This document shows, piece by piece, positions 1 through 10,965 of a stretch of 64,000 bases of DNA. Position numbers and translations under genes: made by a program. The notes under the pieces are model-generated. The model was not told the DNA's origin. It saw only the letters and a list, made by a program, of their open reading frames with translations, and searched no databases. The stretch is taken from positions 33,475,501 to 33,539,500 of the forward strand of contig NC_079880.1 of the NCBI RefSeq assembly GCF_029227915.1. The letters run 5' to 3'. The first letter of the stretch is position 1; each line of letters begins with the position of its first letter. The DNA is from Hydractinia symbiolongicarpus (lineage: Eukaryota > Cnidaria > Hydrozoa > Anthoathecata > Hydractiniidae).

Positions 1-197
1 ATTTAATAGGCGTCAAAAGGCCGTATTTTAGCCTCTTCATGGCGTGTGCATGTGGTTTACGGCGTTGTAAAGCCATGGAACCAGGGAAAACAACTTAGGA
101 CGGCGTAGTGTATTGAGAGTGGAAGAACTAGACCAATGGTAACAAGCTTGGACGCGTGGAACCCCGTGATTTACGTGTAAGGCATTTAATAGGCGTC

Positions 198-220
198 AAA
201 AGGCCGTATTATAGCCTTTT
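198..220. repeat. Inverted repeat 1, representative copy
   Basis: AAAAGGC (198-204), a 9-nt spacer CGTATTATA, then GCCTTTT (214-220): a perfect 7-bp dyad. It recurs at this place in most monomers. In monomers with GTCCAGAGGCC the left arm becomes AGAGGC, which pairs perfectly only when the right arm is GCCTCT, as near 3306, 10979, 14265 and 26126. Otherwise one G-T mismatch remains. The DNA could extrude a small cruciform or, if transcribed, form a hairpin. Confidence 0.8.
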
Positions 221-528
221 CATGGCCTGTGCATGTGGATTACGGCGTTGTAAAGCCATGGAGCCAGGAAAAACAACTTAGGACGGCGTAGTGTATTGAG
301 AGTGGAAGAACTAGACCAATGGTAACAAGCTTGGACGCGTGGAACCCGGTGATTTACGTGTAAGGCATTTATTAGGCGTCAAAAGGCCGTATTATAGCCT
401 TTTCATGGCGTGTGCATGTGGTTTACGGCGTTGTAAAGCCATGGAACCAGGAAAAACAACTTAGGACGGCGTAGTGCATTGAGAGTGGAAGAACTAGACC
501 AATGGTACCAAGCTTGGACGCGTGGAAC

Positions 529-543
529 CACGTGATTTACGTG
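529..543. repeat. Inverted repeat 2, type-A representative
   Basis: CACGT, spacer GATTT, ACGTG: a perfect 5-bp dyad that also contains the palindrome CACGTG. It is intact only in monomers reading GGAACCACGTG. Those reading CCCCGTG, CCCGGTG or CCTTGTG lose one or more pairs of the left arm. On the reverse strand the motif reads ATCACGTG. Confidence 0.75.
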
Positions 544-876
544 TAAGGCCTTTATTAGGCGTCAAAAGGCCGCGTTATAGCCTTTTCATGGCGTGTGCAT
601 GTGGATTACGGCGTTGAAAAGCCATGGAACCAGGGAAAACAACTTAGGACGGCGTAGTGTATTGAGAGTGGAAGAACTAGACCAATGGTAACAAGCTTGG
701 ACGCGTGGAACCTTGTGATTTACGTGTAAGGCCTTTATTAGGAGTCCAGGGCCGTATTATAGCCTTTTCATGGCGTGTGCATGTGGATTGCGGCGTTGTA
801 AAGCCATGGAGCCAAGAAAAACAACTTAGGACGGCGTAGTGCATTGAGAGTGGAAGAACTAGACCAATAGTAACCT

Positions 877-902
877 GCGCAGTCACGCGGAAACACGCGA
901 TT
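877..902. repeat. Hybrid A/B monomer right half, representative
   Basis: The monomer has the type-A left part (GGACGGCGTAG, GGAAGAAC) but the type-B-like right part GCGCAGTCACGCGG followed by AAACACGCGATTT. It contains two self-complementary CGCG sites six bases apart. I count 16 copies of the GCAGTCACGCGG form (one with each Y hybrid, plus those near 2877 and 5435), three of them with CCTGCACAG. It marks a recombinant monomer spread by later block duplication. Confidence 0.75.
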
Positions 903-914
903 TACGTGTAAGGC

Positions 915-2414
915 CTTTATTAGGCGTCCAGAGGCCGTATTATAGCCTTTTCATGGCGTGTGCATGTGGTTTACGGCGTTGTAAAGCCATGGAACCAGGA
1001 AAAACAACTAAAGACGGCGTAGTGTATTGAGAGTGGAAGAACTAGACTAATGGTAACAAGCTTGGACGCGTGGAACCACGTGATTTACGTGTAAGGCCTT
1101 TATTAGGCGTCCAGAGGCCGTATTATAGCCTTTTCATGGCGTGTGCATGTGGATTACGGCGTTCTGAAGCCATGAAACCAGGAATAACAACTTAGGACGT
1201 TCTAGTGTATTGAGAGTGGAAGGACTAGACCAATGGTAACAAGCTTGGACGCGTGGAACTTTGTAATTTACGTGTAAGGCCTTTATTAGGCGTCCAGAGG
1301 CCGTATTATAGCCTTTTCATGGCGTGTGCATGTGGATTACGGCGTTCTGAAGCCATGGAACCAGGAATAACAACTTAGGACGTTCTAATGTATTGAGAGT
1401 GGAAGGACTAGACCAATGGTAAATTGCGCAGGCACGCGAAACCACACGATTACGTGTAAGGCATTTAATAGGCGTCAAAAGGCCGTATTATAGCCTTTTC
1501 ATGTCGTGTGCATGTGGTTTACGGCGTTGTAAAGCCATGGAACCAGAGAAAAAAACTTAGGACGGCGTAATGTATTGAGAGTGGAAGAACTAGACCAATG
1601 GTAACAAGCTTGGACGCGTGGAACCCCGTGATTTACGTGTAAGGCATTTATTGGGCGTCAAAAGGCCGTATTATAGCCTTTTCATGGCGTGTGCATGTGG
1701 ATTACGGCGTTGTAAAGCCATGGAACCAGGGAAAACAACTTAGGACGGCGTAGTGTATTGAGAGTGGAAGAACTAGACCAATGGTAACAAGCTTGGACGC
1801 GTGGAACCCGGTGATTTACGTGTAAGGCATTTAATAGACGTCAAAAGGCCGTATTATAGGATTTTCATGGCGTGTGCATGTGGTTTACGGCGTTGTAAAG
1901 CCATGGAACCAGGGAAAACAACTTAGGACGGCGTAGTGTTTTGAGAGTGGAAGAACTAGACCAATGGTAACAAGCTTGGACGCGTGGAACCTTGTGATTT
2001 ACGTGTAAGGCCTTTATTAGGCGTCCAGGGCCGTATTATAGCCTTTTCATGACGTGTGCATGTGGATTACGGCGTTGTAAAGCCATGGAACCAGGAAAAA
2101 CAACTTATTACGTTCTAGTGTATTGAGAGTGGAAGGACTAGACCAATGGTAACCTGCGCAGGCACGCGAAACCACACGATTACGTGTAAGGCATTTCAGA
2201 GGCGTCAAAAGGCCGTATTATAGCCTTTTCATGGCGTGTACATGTGGTTTACGGCGTTGTAAAGCCATGGAACCAGAAAAAACAACTTAGGACGGCGTAG
2301 TGTATCGAGAGTGGAAGAACTAGACCAATGGTAACAAGGTTGGACGCGTGGAACCCCGTGATTTACGTGTAAAGCATTTATTGGGCGTCAAAAGGCCGTA
2401 TTATAGCCTTCTCA
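915..2414. repeat. X-head-like block and mixed monomers
   Basis: About eight monomers. Those at 915, 1098 and 1281 resemble the second to fourth monomers of the X module at 16.44-16.98 kb: ACTAATGG, then GTTCTGAAGCC with CATGAAACC and ACTTTGTAATTT, then a type-B monomer with AAATTGCGCAGG. Here the third still reads GTTCTGAAG where X reads GTTCGGAAG. The next, at about 1463, has CATGTCGTG and a long A run (AGAGAAAAAAAC), as in X. After that the series leaves X order: TTGGGCG (1650), AGGATTTTC (about 1858), a type-B monomer with TTATTACGTTCTAG (about 2105) and TTCAGAGGCG (about 2197). Confidence 0.8.
1444..1457. repeat. Inverted repeat 2, type-B representative
   Basis: ACACG, spacer ATTA, CGTGT: a perfect 5-bp dyad at the same place in the type-B monomer as CACGT/ACGTG in type A, but with different arm sequence and one base fewer. 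It recurs in essentially every type-B right half. Confidence 0.75.
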
Positions 2415-4972
2415 TGGCGTGTGCACGTGGTTTACGGCGTTGTAAAGCCATAGAACCAGGAAAAACAACTTAGGACGGCGTAGTGTATTGGCAGTGGAAG
2501 AGCTAGACCAATGGTAACAAGCTTGGCGCGTGGAACCACGTGATTTACGTGTAAGGCCTTTATTAGGCGTCCAGAGGCCGTATTATAGCCTTTTCATGGC
2601 GTGTGCATGTGGATTACGGCGTTGTAAAGCCATGGAACCAGGGAAAACAACTTAGGACGGCGTAGTGTATTAAGAGTGGAAGAACTAGACCAATGGTAAC
2701 AAGCTTGGACGCATGGAACCCGGTGATTTACGTGTAAGGCATTTAATAGGCGTCAAAAGGCCGTATTATAGGATTTTCATGGCGTGTGCATGTGGTTTAC
2801 GGCGTTGTAAAGCCATGGAACCAGGAAAAACAACTTAGGACGGCGTAGTGCATTGAGAGCGGAAGAACTAGACCAATAGTAACCTGCGCAGTCACGCGGA
2901 AACACGCGATTTACGTGTAAGGCCTTTAATAGGCGGCAAATGGCCGTATTATGGCCTTTCAATGGCGTGTGCATGTGGTTTACGGCGTTCTAAACACATG
3001 GAACCAGAGAAAACAACTTAGGACGGCGTGGTGTATTCAGAGTGGAAGAACTAGACCAATGGTACCAAGCTTGGACGCGTGGAACCACGTGATTTACGTG
3101 TAAGGCCTTTATTAGGCGTTAAAAGGCCGCGTTATAGCCTTTTCATGGCGTGTGCATGTGGTTTACGGCGTTGTAAAGCCATGGAACCAGGAAAAACAAC
3201 TTAGGACGGCGTAGTGTATTGGGAGTGGAAGAACTAGACCAATGGTAACAAGCTTGGACGCGTGGAACCACGTGATTTACGTGTAAGGCCTTTATTAGGC
3301 GTCCAGAGGCCGTATTATAGCCTCTTCATGGCGTGTGCATGTGGTTCACGGCGTTGTAAAGCCATGGAACCAGAAAAAACAACTTAGGACGGCGTAGTGT
3401 ATCGAGAGTGGAAGAACTAGACCAATGGTAACAAGCTTGGACGCGTGGAACTTTGTGATTTACGTGTAAGGCCTTTATTAGGCGTCCAGAGGCCGTATTA
3501 TAGCCTTTTCATGGCGTGTGCATGTGGATTACGGCGTTGTAAAGCCATGGAGCTAGGGAAAACAACTTAGGACGGCGTAGTGTATTGAGAGTGGAAGAAC
3601 TAGACCAATGGTAACAAGCTTGGACGCGTGGAACCCCGTGATTTACGTGTAAGGCATTTAATGGCGTCAAAAGGCCGTATTATAGCCTTTTCATGGCGTG
3701 TGCATGTTGATTACGGCGTTGTAAAGCCATGGAACCAGGAAAAACAACTTAGGACGGCGTAGTGTATTGGGAGTGGAAGAACTAGACCAATGGTAACAAG
3801 CTTGGACGCGTGGAACCACGTGATTTACGTGTAAGACCTTTATTAGGCGTCCAGAGGCCGTATTATAGCCTCTTCATGGCGTGTGCATGTGGATTACGGC
3901 GTTGTAAAGCCATGGAACCAGGGAAAACAACATAGGACGGCGTAGTGCATTGAGAGTGGAAGAACTAGACCAATGGTAACAAGCTTGGACACGTGGAACC
4001 CGGTGATTTACGTGTAAGGCATTTAATAGGCGTCAAAAGTCTGTATTATAGCATTTTCATGTCGTGTGCATGTGGTTTACAGCGTTGTAAAGCCATGGAG
4101 CCAGGAAAAACAACTTAGGACGTTCTAGTGTATTGAGAGTGGAAGGACTAGACCAATGGTAACCTGCGCAGGCACGCAAAACCACATGATTACGTGTAAG
4201 GCATTTAATAGGCGTCAAAAGGCCGTATTATAGCCTTTTCATGGCGTGTGCATGTGGTTTACGGCGTTGTAAAGCCATGGAACCAGGAAAAACAACTTAG
4301 GACGGCGTAGTGTATTGAGAGTGGAAGAACTAGACCAATGGTAACAAGCTTGGACGCGTGGAACCACGTGATTTACGTGTAAGGCATTTAATAGGTGTCA
4401 AAAGGCCGCATTACAGCCCTTTCATGGCGTGTGCATGTGGTTTACGGCGTTGTAAAGCCATGGAACAAGGAAAAACAACTTAGGACGGCGTAGTGTATTG
4501 AGAGTGGAAGAACTAGACCAATGGTAACAAGCTTGGACGCGTGGAACCCGGTGATTTACGTGTAAGGCATTTAATAGGCGTCAAAAGTCCGTATTATAGC
4601 ATTTTCATGGCGTGTGCATGTGGTTTACGGCGTTGTAAAGCCATGGAGCCAGGAAAAACAACTTAGGACGTTCTAGTGTATTGAGAGTGGAAGGACTAGA
4701 CCAATGGTAACATGCACAGGCACGCGAAACCACACGATTACGTGTAAGGCATTTAATAGACGTCAAAAGGCCGTATTATAGCCTTTTCATGGCGTGTGCA
4801 TGTGGATTACGGCGTTGTAAAGCCATGGAACCAGGGAAAACAACATAGGACGGCGTAGTGCATTGAGAGTGGAAGAACTAGACCAATGGTAACAAGCTTG
4901 GACACGTGGAACCCGGTGATTTACGTGTAAGGCATTTAATAGGCGTCAAAAGTCTGTATTATAGCATTTTCA
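2415..4972. repeat. 14-mer higher-order unit, copy A
   Basis: A unit of 2558 bp (14 monomers). Its first about 2380 bp, from GTGCACGTGG near 2421 to about 4802, repeats almost exactly at 4979-7360. Markers shared at this offset include CATAGAACC, GGCAGTGGAAGAGC, the one-base-short CTTGGCGCG, the hybrid monomer with GGCGGCAAATGG near 2933, GGTTCACGG, GAGCTAGGG, the short ATTTAATGGCG near 3657 and CTTGGACACGTGG at 3985. The last monomer (about 4803-4972) is not in copy B. It repeats the one five monomers upstream, including CTTGGACACGTGG. Confidence 0.9.
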
Positions 4973-7360
4973 TGGCGTGTGCACGTGGTTTACGGCGTTG
5001 TAAAGCCATAGAACCAGGAAAAACAACTTAGGACGGCGTAGTGTATTGGCAGTGGAAGAGCTAGACCAATGGTAACAAGCTTGGCGCGTGGAACCACGTG
5101 ATTTACGTGTAAGGCCTTTATTAGGCGTCCAGAGGCCGTATTATAGCCTTTTCATGGCGTGTGCATGTGGATTACGGCGTTGTAAAGCCATGGAACCAGG
5201 GAAAACAACTTAGGACGGCGTAGTGTATTAAGAGTGGAAGAACTAGACCAATGGTAACAAGCTTGGACGCATGGAACCCGGTGATTTACGTGTAAGGCAT
5301 TTAATAGGCGTCAAAAGGCCGTATTATAGGATTTTCATGGCGTGTGCATGTGGTTTACGGCGTTGTAAAGCCATGGAACCAGGAAAAACAACTTAGGACG
5401 GCGTAGTGCATTGAGAGCGGAAGAACTAGACCAATAGTAACCTGCGCAGTCACGCGGAAACACGCGATTTACGTGTAAGGCCTTTAATAGGCGGCAAATG
5501 GCCGTATTATGGCCTTTCAATGGCGTGTGCATGTGGTTTACGGCGTTCTAAACACATGGAACCAGAGAAAACAACTTAGGACGGCGTGGTGTATTCAGAG
5601 TGGAAGAACTAGACCAATGGTACCAAGCTTGGACGCGTGGAACCACGTGATTTACGTGTAAGGCCTTTATTAGGCGTTAAAAGGCCGCGTTATAGCCTTT
5701 TCATGGCGTGTGCATGTGGTTTACGGCGTTGTAAAGCCATGGAACCAGGAAAAACAACTTAGGACGGCGTAGTGTATTGGGAGTGGAAGAACTAGACCAA
5801 TGGTAACAAGCTTGGACGCGTGGAACCACGTGATTTACGTGTAAGGCCTTTATTAGGCGTCCAGAGGCCGTATTATAGCCTCTTCATGGCGTGTGCATGT
5901 GGTTCACGGCGTTGTAAAGCCATGGAACCAGAAAAAACAACTTAGGACGGCGTAGTGTATCGAGAGTGGAAGAACTAGACCAATGGTAACAAGCTTGGAC
6001 GCGTGGAACTTTGTGATTTACGTGTAAGGCCTTTATTAGGCGTCCAGAGGCCGTATTATAGCCTTTTCATGGCGTGTGCATGTGGATTACGGCGTTGTAA
6101 AGCCATGGAGCTAGGGAAAACAACTTAGGACGGCGTAGTGTATTGAGAGTGGAAGAACTAGACCAATGGTAACAAGCTTGGACGCGTGGAACCCCGTGAT
6201 TTACGTGTAAGGCATTTAATGGCGTCAAAAGGCCGTATTATAGCCTTTTCATGGCGTGTGCATGTTGATTACGGCGTTGTAAAGCCATGGAACCAGGAAA
6301 AACAACTTAGGACGGCGTAGTGTATTGGGAGTGGAAGAACTAGACCAATGGTAACAAGCTTGGACGCGTGGAACCACGTGATTTACGTGTAAGACCTTTA
6401 TTAGGCGTCCAGAGGCCGTATTATAGCCTCTTCATGGCGTGTGCATGTGGATTACGGCGTTGTAAAGCCATGGAACCAGGGAAAACAACATAGGACGGCG
6501 TAGTGCATTGAGAGTGGAAGAACTAGACCAATGGTAACAAGCTTGGACACGTGGAACCCGGTGATTTACGTGTAAGGCATTTAATAGGCGTCAAAAGTCT
6601 GTATTATAGCATTTTCATGTCGTGTGCATGTGGTTTACAGCGTTGTAAAGCCATGGAGCCAGGAAAAACAACTTAGGACGTTCTAGTGTATTGAGAGTGG
6701 AAGGACTAGACCAATGGTAACCTGCGCAGGCACGCAAAACCACATGATTACGTGTAAGGCATTTAATAGGCGTCAAAAGGCCGTATTATAGCCTTTTCAT
6801 GGCGTGTGCATGTGGTTTACGGCGTTGTAAAGCCATGGAACCAGGAAAAACAACTTAGGACGGCGTAGTGTATTGAGAGTGGAAGAACTAGACCAATGGT
6901 AACAAGCTTGGACGCGTGGAACCACGTGATTTACGTGTAAGGCATTTAATAGGTGTCAAAAGGCCGCATTACAGCCCTTTCATGGCGTGTGCATGTGGTT
7001 TACGGCGTTGTAAAGCCATGGAACAAGGAAAAACAACTTAGGACGGCGTAGTGTATTGAGAGTGGAAGAACTAGACCAATGGTAACAAGCTTGGACGCGT
7101 GGAACCCGGTGATTTACGTGTAAGGCATTTAATAGGCGTCAAAAGTCCGTATTATAGCATTTTCATGGCGTGTGCATGTGGTTTACGGCGTTGTAAAGCC
7201 ATGGAGCCAGGAAAAACAACTTAGGACGTTCTAGTGTATTGAGAGTGGAAGGACTAGACCAATGGTAACATGCACAGGCACGCGAAACCACACGATTACG
7301 TGTAAGGCATTTAATAGACGTCAAAAGGCCGTATTATAGCCTTTTCATGGCGTGTGCATG
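4973..7360. repeat. 14-mer higher-order unit, copy B (13 monomers)
   Basis: Second copy of the preceding unit at an offset of 2558 bp, matching from about 4979 to 7360. It then diverges at TGTGGTTTACGG, where copy A has TGTGGATTACGG. I found no internal difference by eye across the markers compared, so the duplication looks recent. The left junction, near 4975, joins a monomer with AAAGTCTGTATTATAGC to one with GTGCACGTGG. In copy A the left neighbour is a TTGGGCG monomer, so the exchange point lies in the shared TTTCATGGCGTG stretch. Confidence 0.9.
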
Positions 7361-7700
7361 TGGTTTACGGCGTTGTAAAGCCATGGAACCAGGGAAAACG
7401 ACATAGGACGGCGTAGTGCATTGAGAGTGGAAGAACTAGACCAATGGTAACAAGCTTGGACGCGTGGAACCCCGTGATTTACGTGTAAGGCATTTAATAG
7501 GCGTCAAAAGTCCGTATTATAGCATTTTCATGGCGTGTGCATGTGGTTTACGGCGTTGTAAAGCCATGGAGCCAGGAAAAACAACTTAGGACGTTCTAGT
7601 GTATTGAGAGTGGAAGGACTAGACCAATGGTAACATGCACAGGCACGCGAAACCACACGATTACGTGTAAGGCATTTAATAGGCGTCAAAAGGCCGTATT
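7361..7700. repeat. Linking monomers after the 14-mer pair
   Basis: Two monomers between the 14-mer and 11-mer regions. The first has AAAACGACATAGG, TGCATTGAG and CCCCGTG. The second has AAAGTCCG, TAGCATTTTC, the type-B GTTCTAG and CATGCACAGG. The second nearly repeats the monomer two places upstream (about 7130-7310), so a two-monomer duplication (about 365 bp) is likely here. The AAAGTCCG/CATGCACAGG type is also position 14 of the X series. Confidence 0.75.
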
Positions 7701-9710
7701 ATAGCCTTTTCATGGCGTGTGCATGTGGTTTACGGCGTTGTAAAGCCATGGAACCAGAGAAAAAAACTTAGGACGGCGTAGTGTATTGAGAGTAGAAGAA
7801 CTAGACCAATGGTAACAAGCTTGGACGCGTGGACCCACGTGATTTACGTGTAAGGCCTTTATTCGGCGTCCAGAGGCCGTATTATAGCCTTTTCATGGCG
7901 TGTGCATGTGGATTACGGCGTTGTAAAGCCATGGAACTAGGGAAAACAACTTAGGACGGCGTAGTGTATTGAGAGTGGAAGAACTAGACCAATGGTAACA
8001 AGCTTGGACGCGTGGAACCCCGTGATTTACGTGTAAGGCATTTATTAGGCGTCCAGAGGCCGTATTATAGCCTTTTCATGGCGTGTGCATGTGGATTACG
8101 GCGTTGTAAAGCCATGGAACCAGGGAAAACAACTTAGGACGGCGTAGTGTATTGAGAGTGGAAGAACTAGACCAATGGTAACAAGTTTGGACGCGTGGAA
8201 CCCCGTGATTTACGTGTAAGACATTTAATAGGCGTCAAAAAGCCGTATTATAGCCTTTTCATGGCGTGTACATGTGGTTTACGGCGTTGTAAAGCCATGG
8301 AACCAGAAAAAACAACTTAGGACGGCGTAGTGTATCGAGAGTGGCAGAACTAGACCAATGGTAACAAGCTTGGACGCGTGGAACCTTGTGATTTACGTGT
8401 AAGGCCTTTAATAGGCGTCCAGAGGCCGTATTACAGCCTTTTCATGGCGTGTGCATGTGGATTACGGCGTTGTAAAGCCATGGAGCCAGGGAAAACAACT
8501 TAGGACGGCGTAGTGTATTGAGAGTGGAAGAACTAGACTAATGGTAACAAGCTTGGACGCGTGGAACCCTGTGATTTACGTGTAAGGCATTTAATGGGCG
8601 TCAAAAGGCCGTATTATAGCCTTTTCATGGCGTGTTAACGTGGTTTACGGCGTTGTAAAGCCATGGAACCAGGAAAAACAACTTAGGACGGGGTAGTGTA
8701 TTGGGAGTGGAAGAACTAGACCAATGGTAACAAGCTTGGACGCGTGGAACCACGTGATTTACGTGTAAGGCCTTTATTAGGCGTCCAGAGGCCGTATTAT
8801 AGCTTTTTCATGGCGTGTGCATGTGGATTACGGCGTTGTAAAGCCATGGAACCAGGAAAAACAACTTAGGACGGCGTAGTGTATTGAGAGTGGAAGAACT
8901 AGACCAATGGTAACCTGCGCAGGCACGCGAAACCACACGATTACGTGTAAGGCATTTCAGAGGCGTCAAAAGGCCGTATTATAGGATTTTCATGGCGTGT
9001 GCATGTGGTTTACGGCGTTGTAAAGCCATGGAACCAGAAAAAACAACTTAGGACGGCGTAGTGTATCGAGAGTGAAAGAACTAGACCAATGGTAACAAGC
9101 TTGGACGCGTGGAACCTTGTGATTTACGTGTAAGGCCTTTATTAGGCGTCCAGGGCCGTATTATAGCCTTTTCATGGCGTGTGCATGTGGATTACGGCGT
9201 TGTAAAGCCATGGAGCCAGGGAAAACAACTTAGCACGGCGTAGTGTATTGAGAGTGGAAGAACTAGACCAATGGTAACAAGCTTGGACGCGTGGAACCCC
9301 GTGATTTACGTGTAAGGCATTTATTGGGCGTCAAAAGGCCGTATTATAGCCTTTTCATGGCGTGTGCACGTGGTTTACGGCGTTGTAAAGCCATGGAACC
9401 AGGAAAAACAACTTAGGACGGCGTAGTGTATTGGCAGTGGAAGAGCTAGACCAATGGTAACAAGCTTGGCGCGTGGAACCACGTGATTTACGTGTAAGGC
9501 CTTTATTAGGCGTCCAGAGGCCGTATTATAGCCTTTTCATGGCGTGTGCATGTGGATTACGGCGTTGTAAAGCCATGGAACCAGGGAAAACAACTTAGGA
9601 CGGCGTAGTGTATTGAGAGTGGAAGAACTAGACCAATGGTAACAAGCTTGGACGCGTGGAACCTTGTGATTTACGTGTAAGGCCTTTATTAGGCGTCCAG
9701 AGGCCGTATT
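7701..9710. repeat. 11-mer unit (V module), copy 1
   Basis: A 2010-bp (11-monomer) unit whose first five monomers (about 7701-8615) recur at 9711-10625. Markers are AGAGAAAAAAAC, TTCGGCGTCC, GAACTAGGG, CAAGTTTGG, the AGACATTTAATAGG monomer with AAAAAGCCG at 8220, GTACATGTGG, TATCGAG and TTAATGGGCG. The remaining six monomers (8616-9710) include GTTAACGTGG, GGGGTAG, a type-A-left/B-right hybrid near 8910, TTCAGAGGCG, TAGCACGG and the GGCAGTGGAAGAGC/CTTGGCGCG pair shared with the Q and 14-mer blocks. V-type monomers return at 42.8-45.6 and 49.8-50.9 kb. Confidence 0.85.
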
Positions 9711-10625
9711 ATAGCCTTTTCATGGCGTGTGCATGTGGTTTACGGCGTTGTAAAGCCATGGAACCAGAGAAAAAAACTTAGGACGGCGTAGTGTATTGAG
9801 AGTGGAAGAACTCGACCAATGGTAACAAGCTTGGACGCGTGGAACCACGTGATTTACGTGTAAGGCCTTTATTCGGCGTCCAGAGGCCGTATTATAGCCT
9901 TTTCATGGCGTGTGCATGTGGATTACGGCGTTGTAAAGCCATGGAACTAGGGAAAACAACTTAGGATGGCGTAGTGTATTGAGAGTGGAAGAACTAGACC
10001 AATGGTAACAAGCTTGGACGCGTGGAACCCCATGATTTACGTGTAAGGCATTTATTAGGCGTCCAGAGGCCGTATTATAGCCTTTTCATGGCGTGTGCAT
10101 GTGGATTACGGCGTTGTAAAGCCATGGAACCAGGGAAAACAACTTAGGACGGCGTAGTGTATTGAGAGTGGAAGAACTAGACCAATGGTAACAAGTTTGG
10201 ACGCGTGGAATCCCGTGATTTACGTGTAAGACATTTAATAGGCGTCAAAAAGCCGTATTATAGCCTTTTCATGGCGTGTACATGTGGTTTACGGCGTTGT
10301 AAAGCCATGGAACCAGAAAAAACAACTTAGGACGGCGTAGTGTCTCGAGAGTGGAAGAACTAGACCAATGGTAACAAGCTTGGACGCGTGGAACCTTGTG
10401 ATTTACGTGTAAGGCCTTTATTAGGCGTCCAGAGGCCGTATTATAGCCTTTTCATGGCGTGTGCATGTGGATTACGGCGTTGTAAAGCCATGGAGCCAGG
10501 GAAAACAACTTAGGACGGCGTAGTGTATTGAGAGTGGAAGAACTAGACCAATGGTAACAAGCTTGGACGCGTGGAACCCCGTGATTTACGTGTAAGGCAT
10601 TTAATGGGCGTCAAAAGGCCGTATT
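9711..10625. repeat. 11-mer unit (V module), partial copy 2
   Basis: Five monomers repeating 7701-8615 at an offset of 2010 bp. Scattered single differences set the copies apart: AGGATGGCG near 9964, CCCCATG near 10029, GAATCCCGTG near 10208 and GTGTCTCGAG near 10341. It stops matching at CGTATTACAGCC near 10620, where copy 1 has CGTATTATAGCC. The number of differences suggests an older event than the 14-mer and 21-mer duplications. Confidence 0.8.
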
Positions 10626-10965
10626 ACAGCCTTTTCATGTCGTGTGCATGTGGTTTACGGCGTTGTAAAGCCATGAAACCAGAGAAAAAAACTTAGGACG
10701 GCGTAGTGTATTGAGAGTGGAAAAACTAGACCAATGGTAACAAGCTTGGACGCGTGGAACCCCGTGATTTACGTGTAAGGCATTTAATAGGCGTCAAAAG
10801 GCCGTATTATAGAATTTTCATGTCGTGTGCATGTGGTTTACGGCGTTGTAAAGCCATGGAACCAGGAAAAACAACTTAGGACGGCGTAGTGTATTGGGAG
10901 TGGAAGAACTAGACCAATGGTAACAGGCTTGGACGCGTGGAACCACGTGATTTACGTGTAGGGCC
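10626..10965. repeat. Divergent linking monomers
   Basis: About two monomers joining V to W. They carry uncommon variants: CATGTCGTG twice, CCATGAAACCAGAG with a long A run, GGAAAAACTAGACC, TAGAATTTTC, CAGGCTTGG and GTAGGGCCTTTTTTAGG. I saw no longer block elsewhere in the window with this exact combination. Confidence 0.7.

Larger units (their letters stand above)
1..914. repeat. Y-like block, five monomers
   Basis: Five monomers starting at 1, 184, 367, 550 and 733. The first has the rare CGTATTTTAGCCTC variant, the third GGTACCAAGC, the fourth CCGCGTTATAG and GAAAAGCC. The fifth has AGGAGTCCAGGG, GATTGCGG and the hybrid right half GCAGTCACGCGG. The same order recurs at 12609-13522, at a distance of 12608 bp (69 monomers), with a few differences in the second and third monomers. 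The variant GAGCCAAGAA near 811 is shared with the copies near 14147, 25649 and 26014 but not with the one near 13420. Confidence 0.85.

Noticed and set aside
198-220. Bacterial intrinsic terminator
   Set aside because: AAAAGGC/GCCTTTT resembles a stem ending in T, but it repeats hundreds of times in a eukaryote-type satellite, the stem is short and there is no gene upstream.
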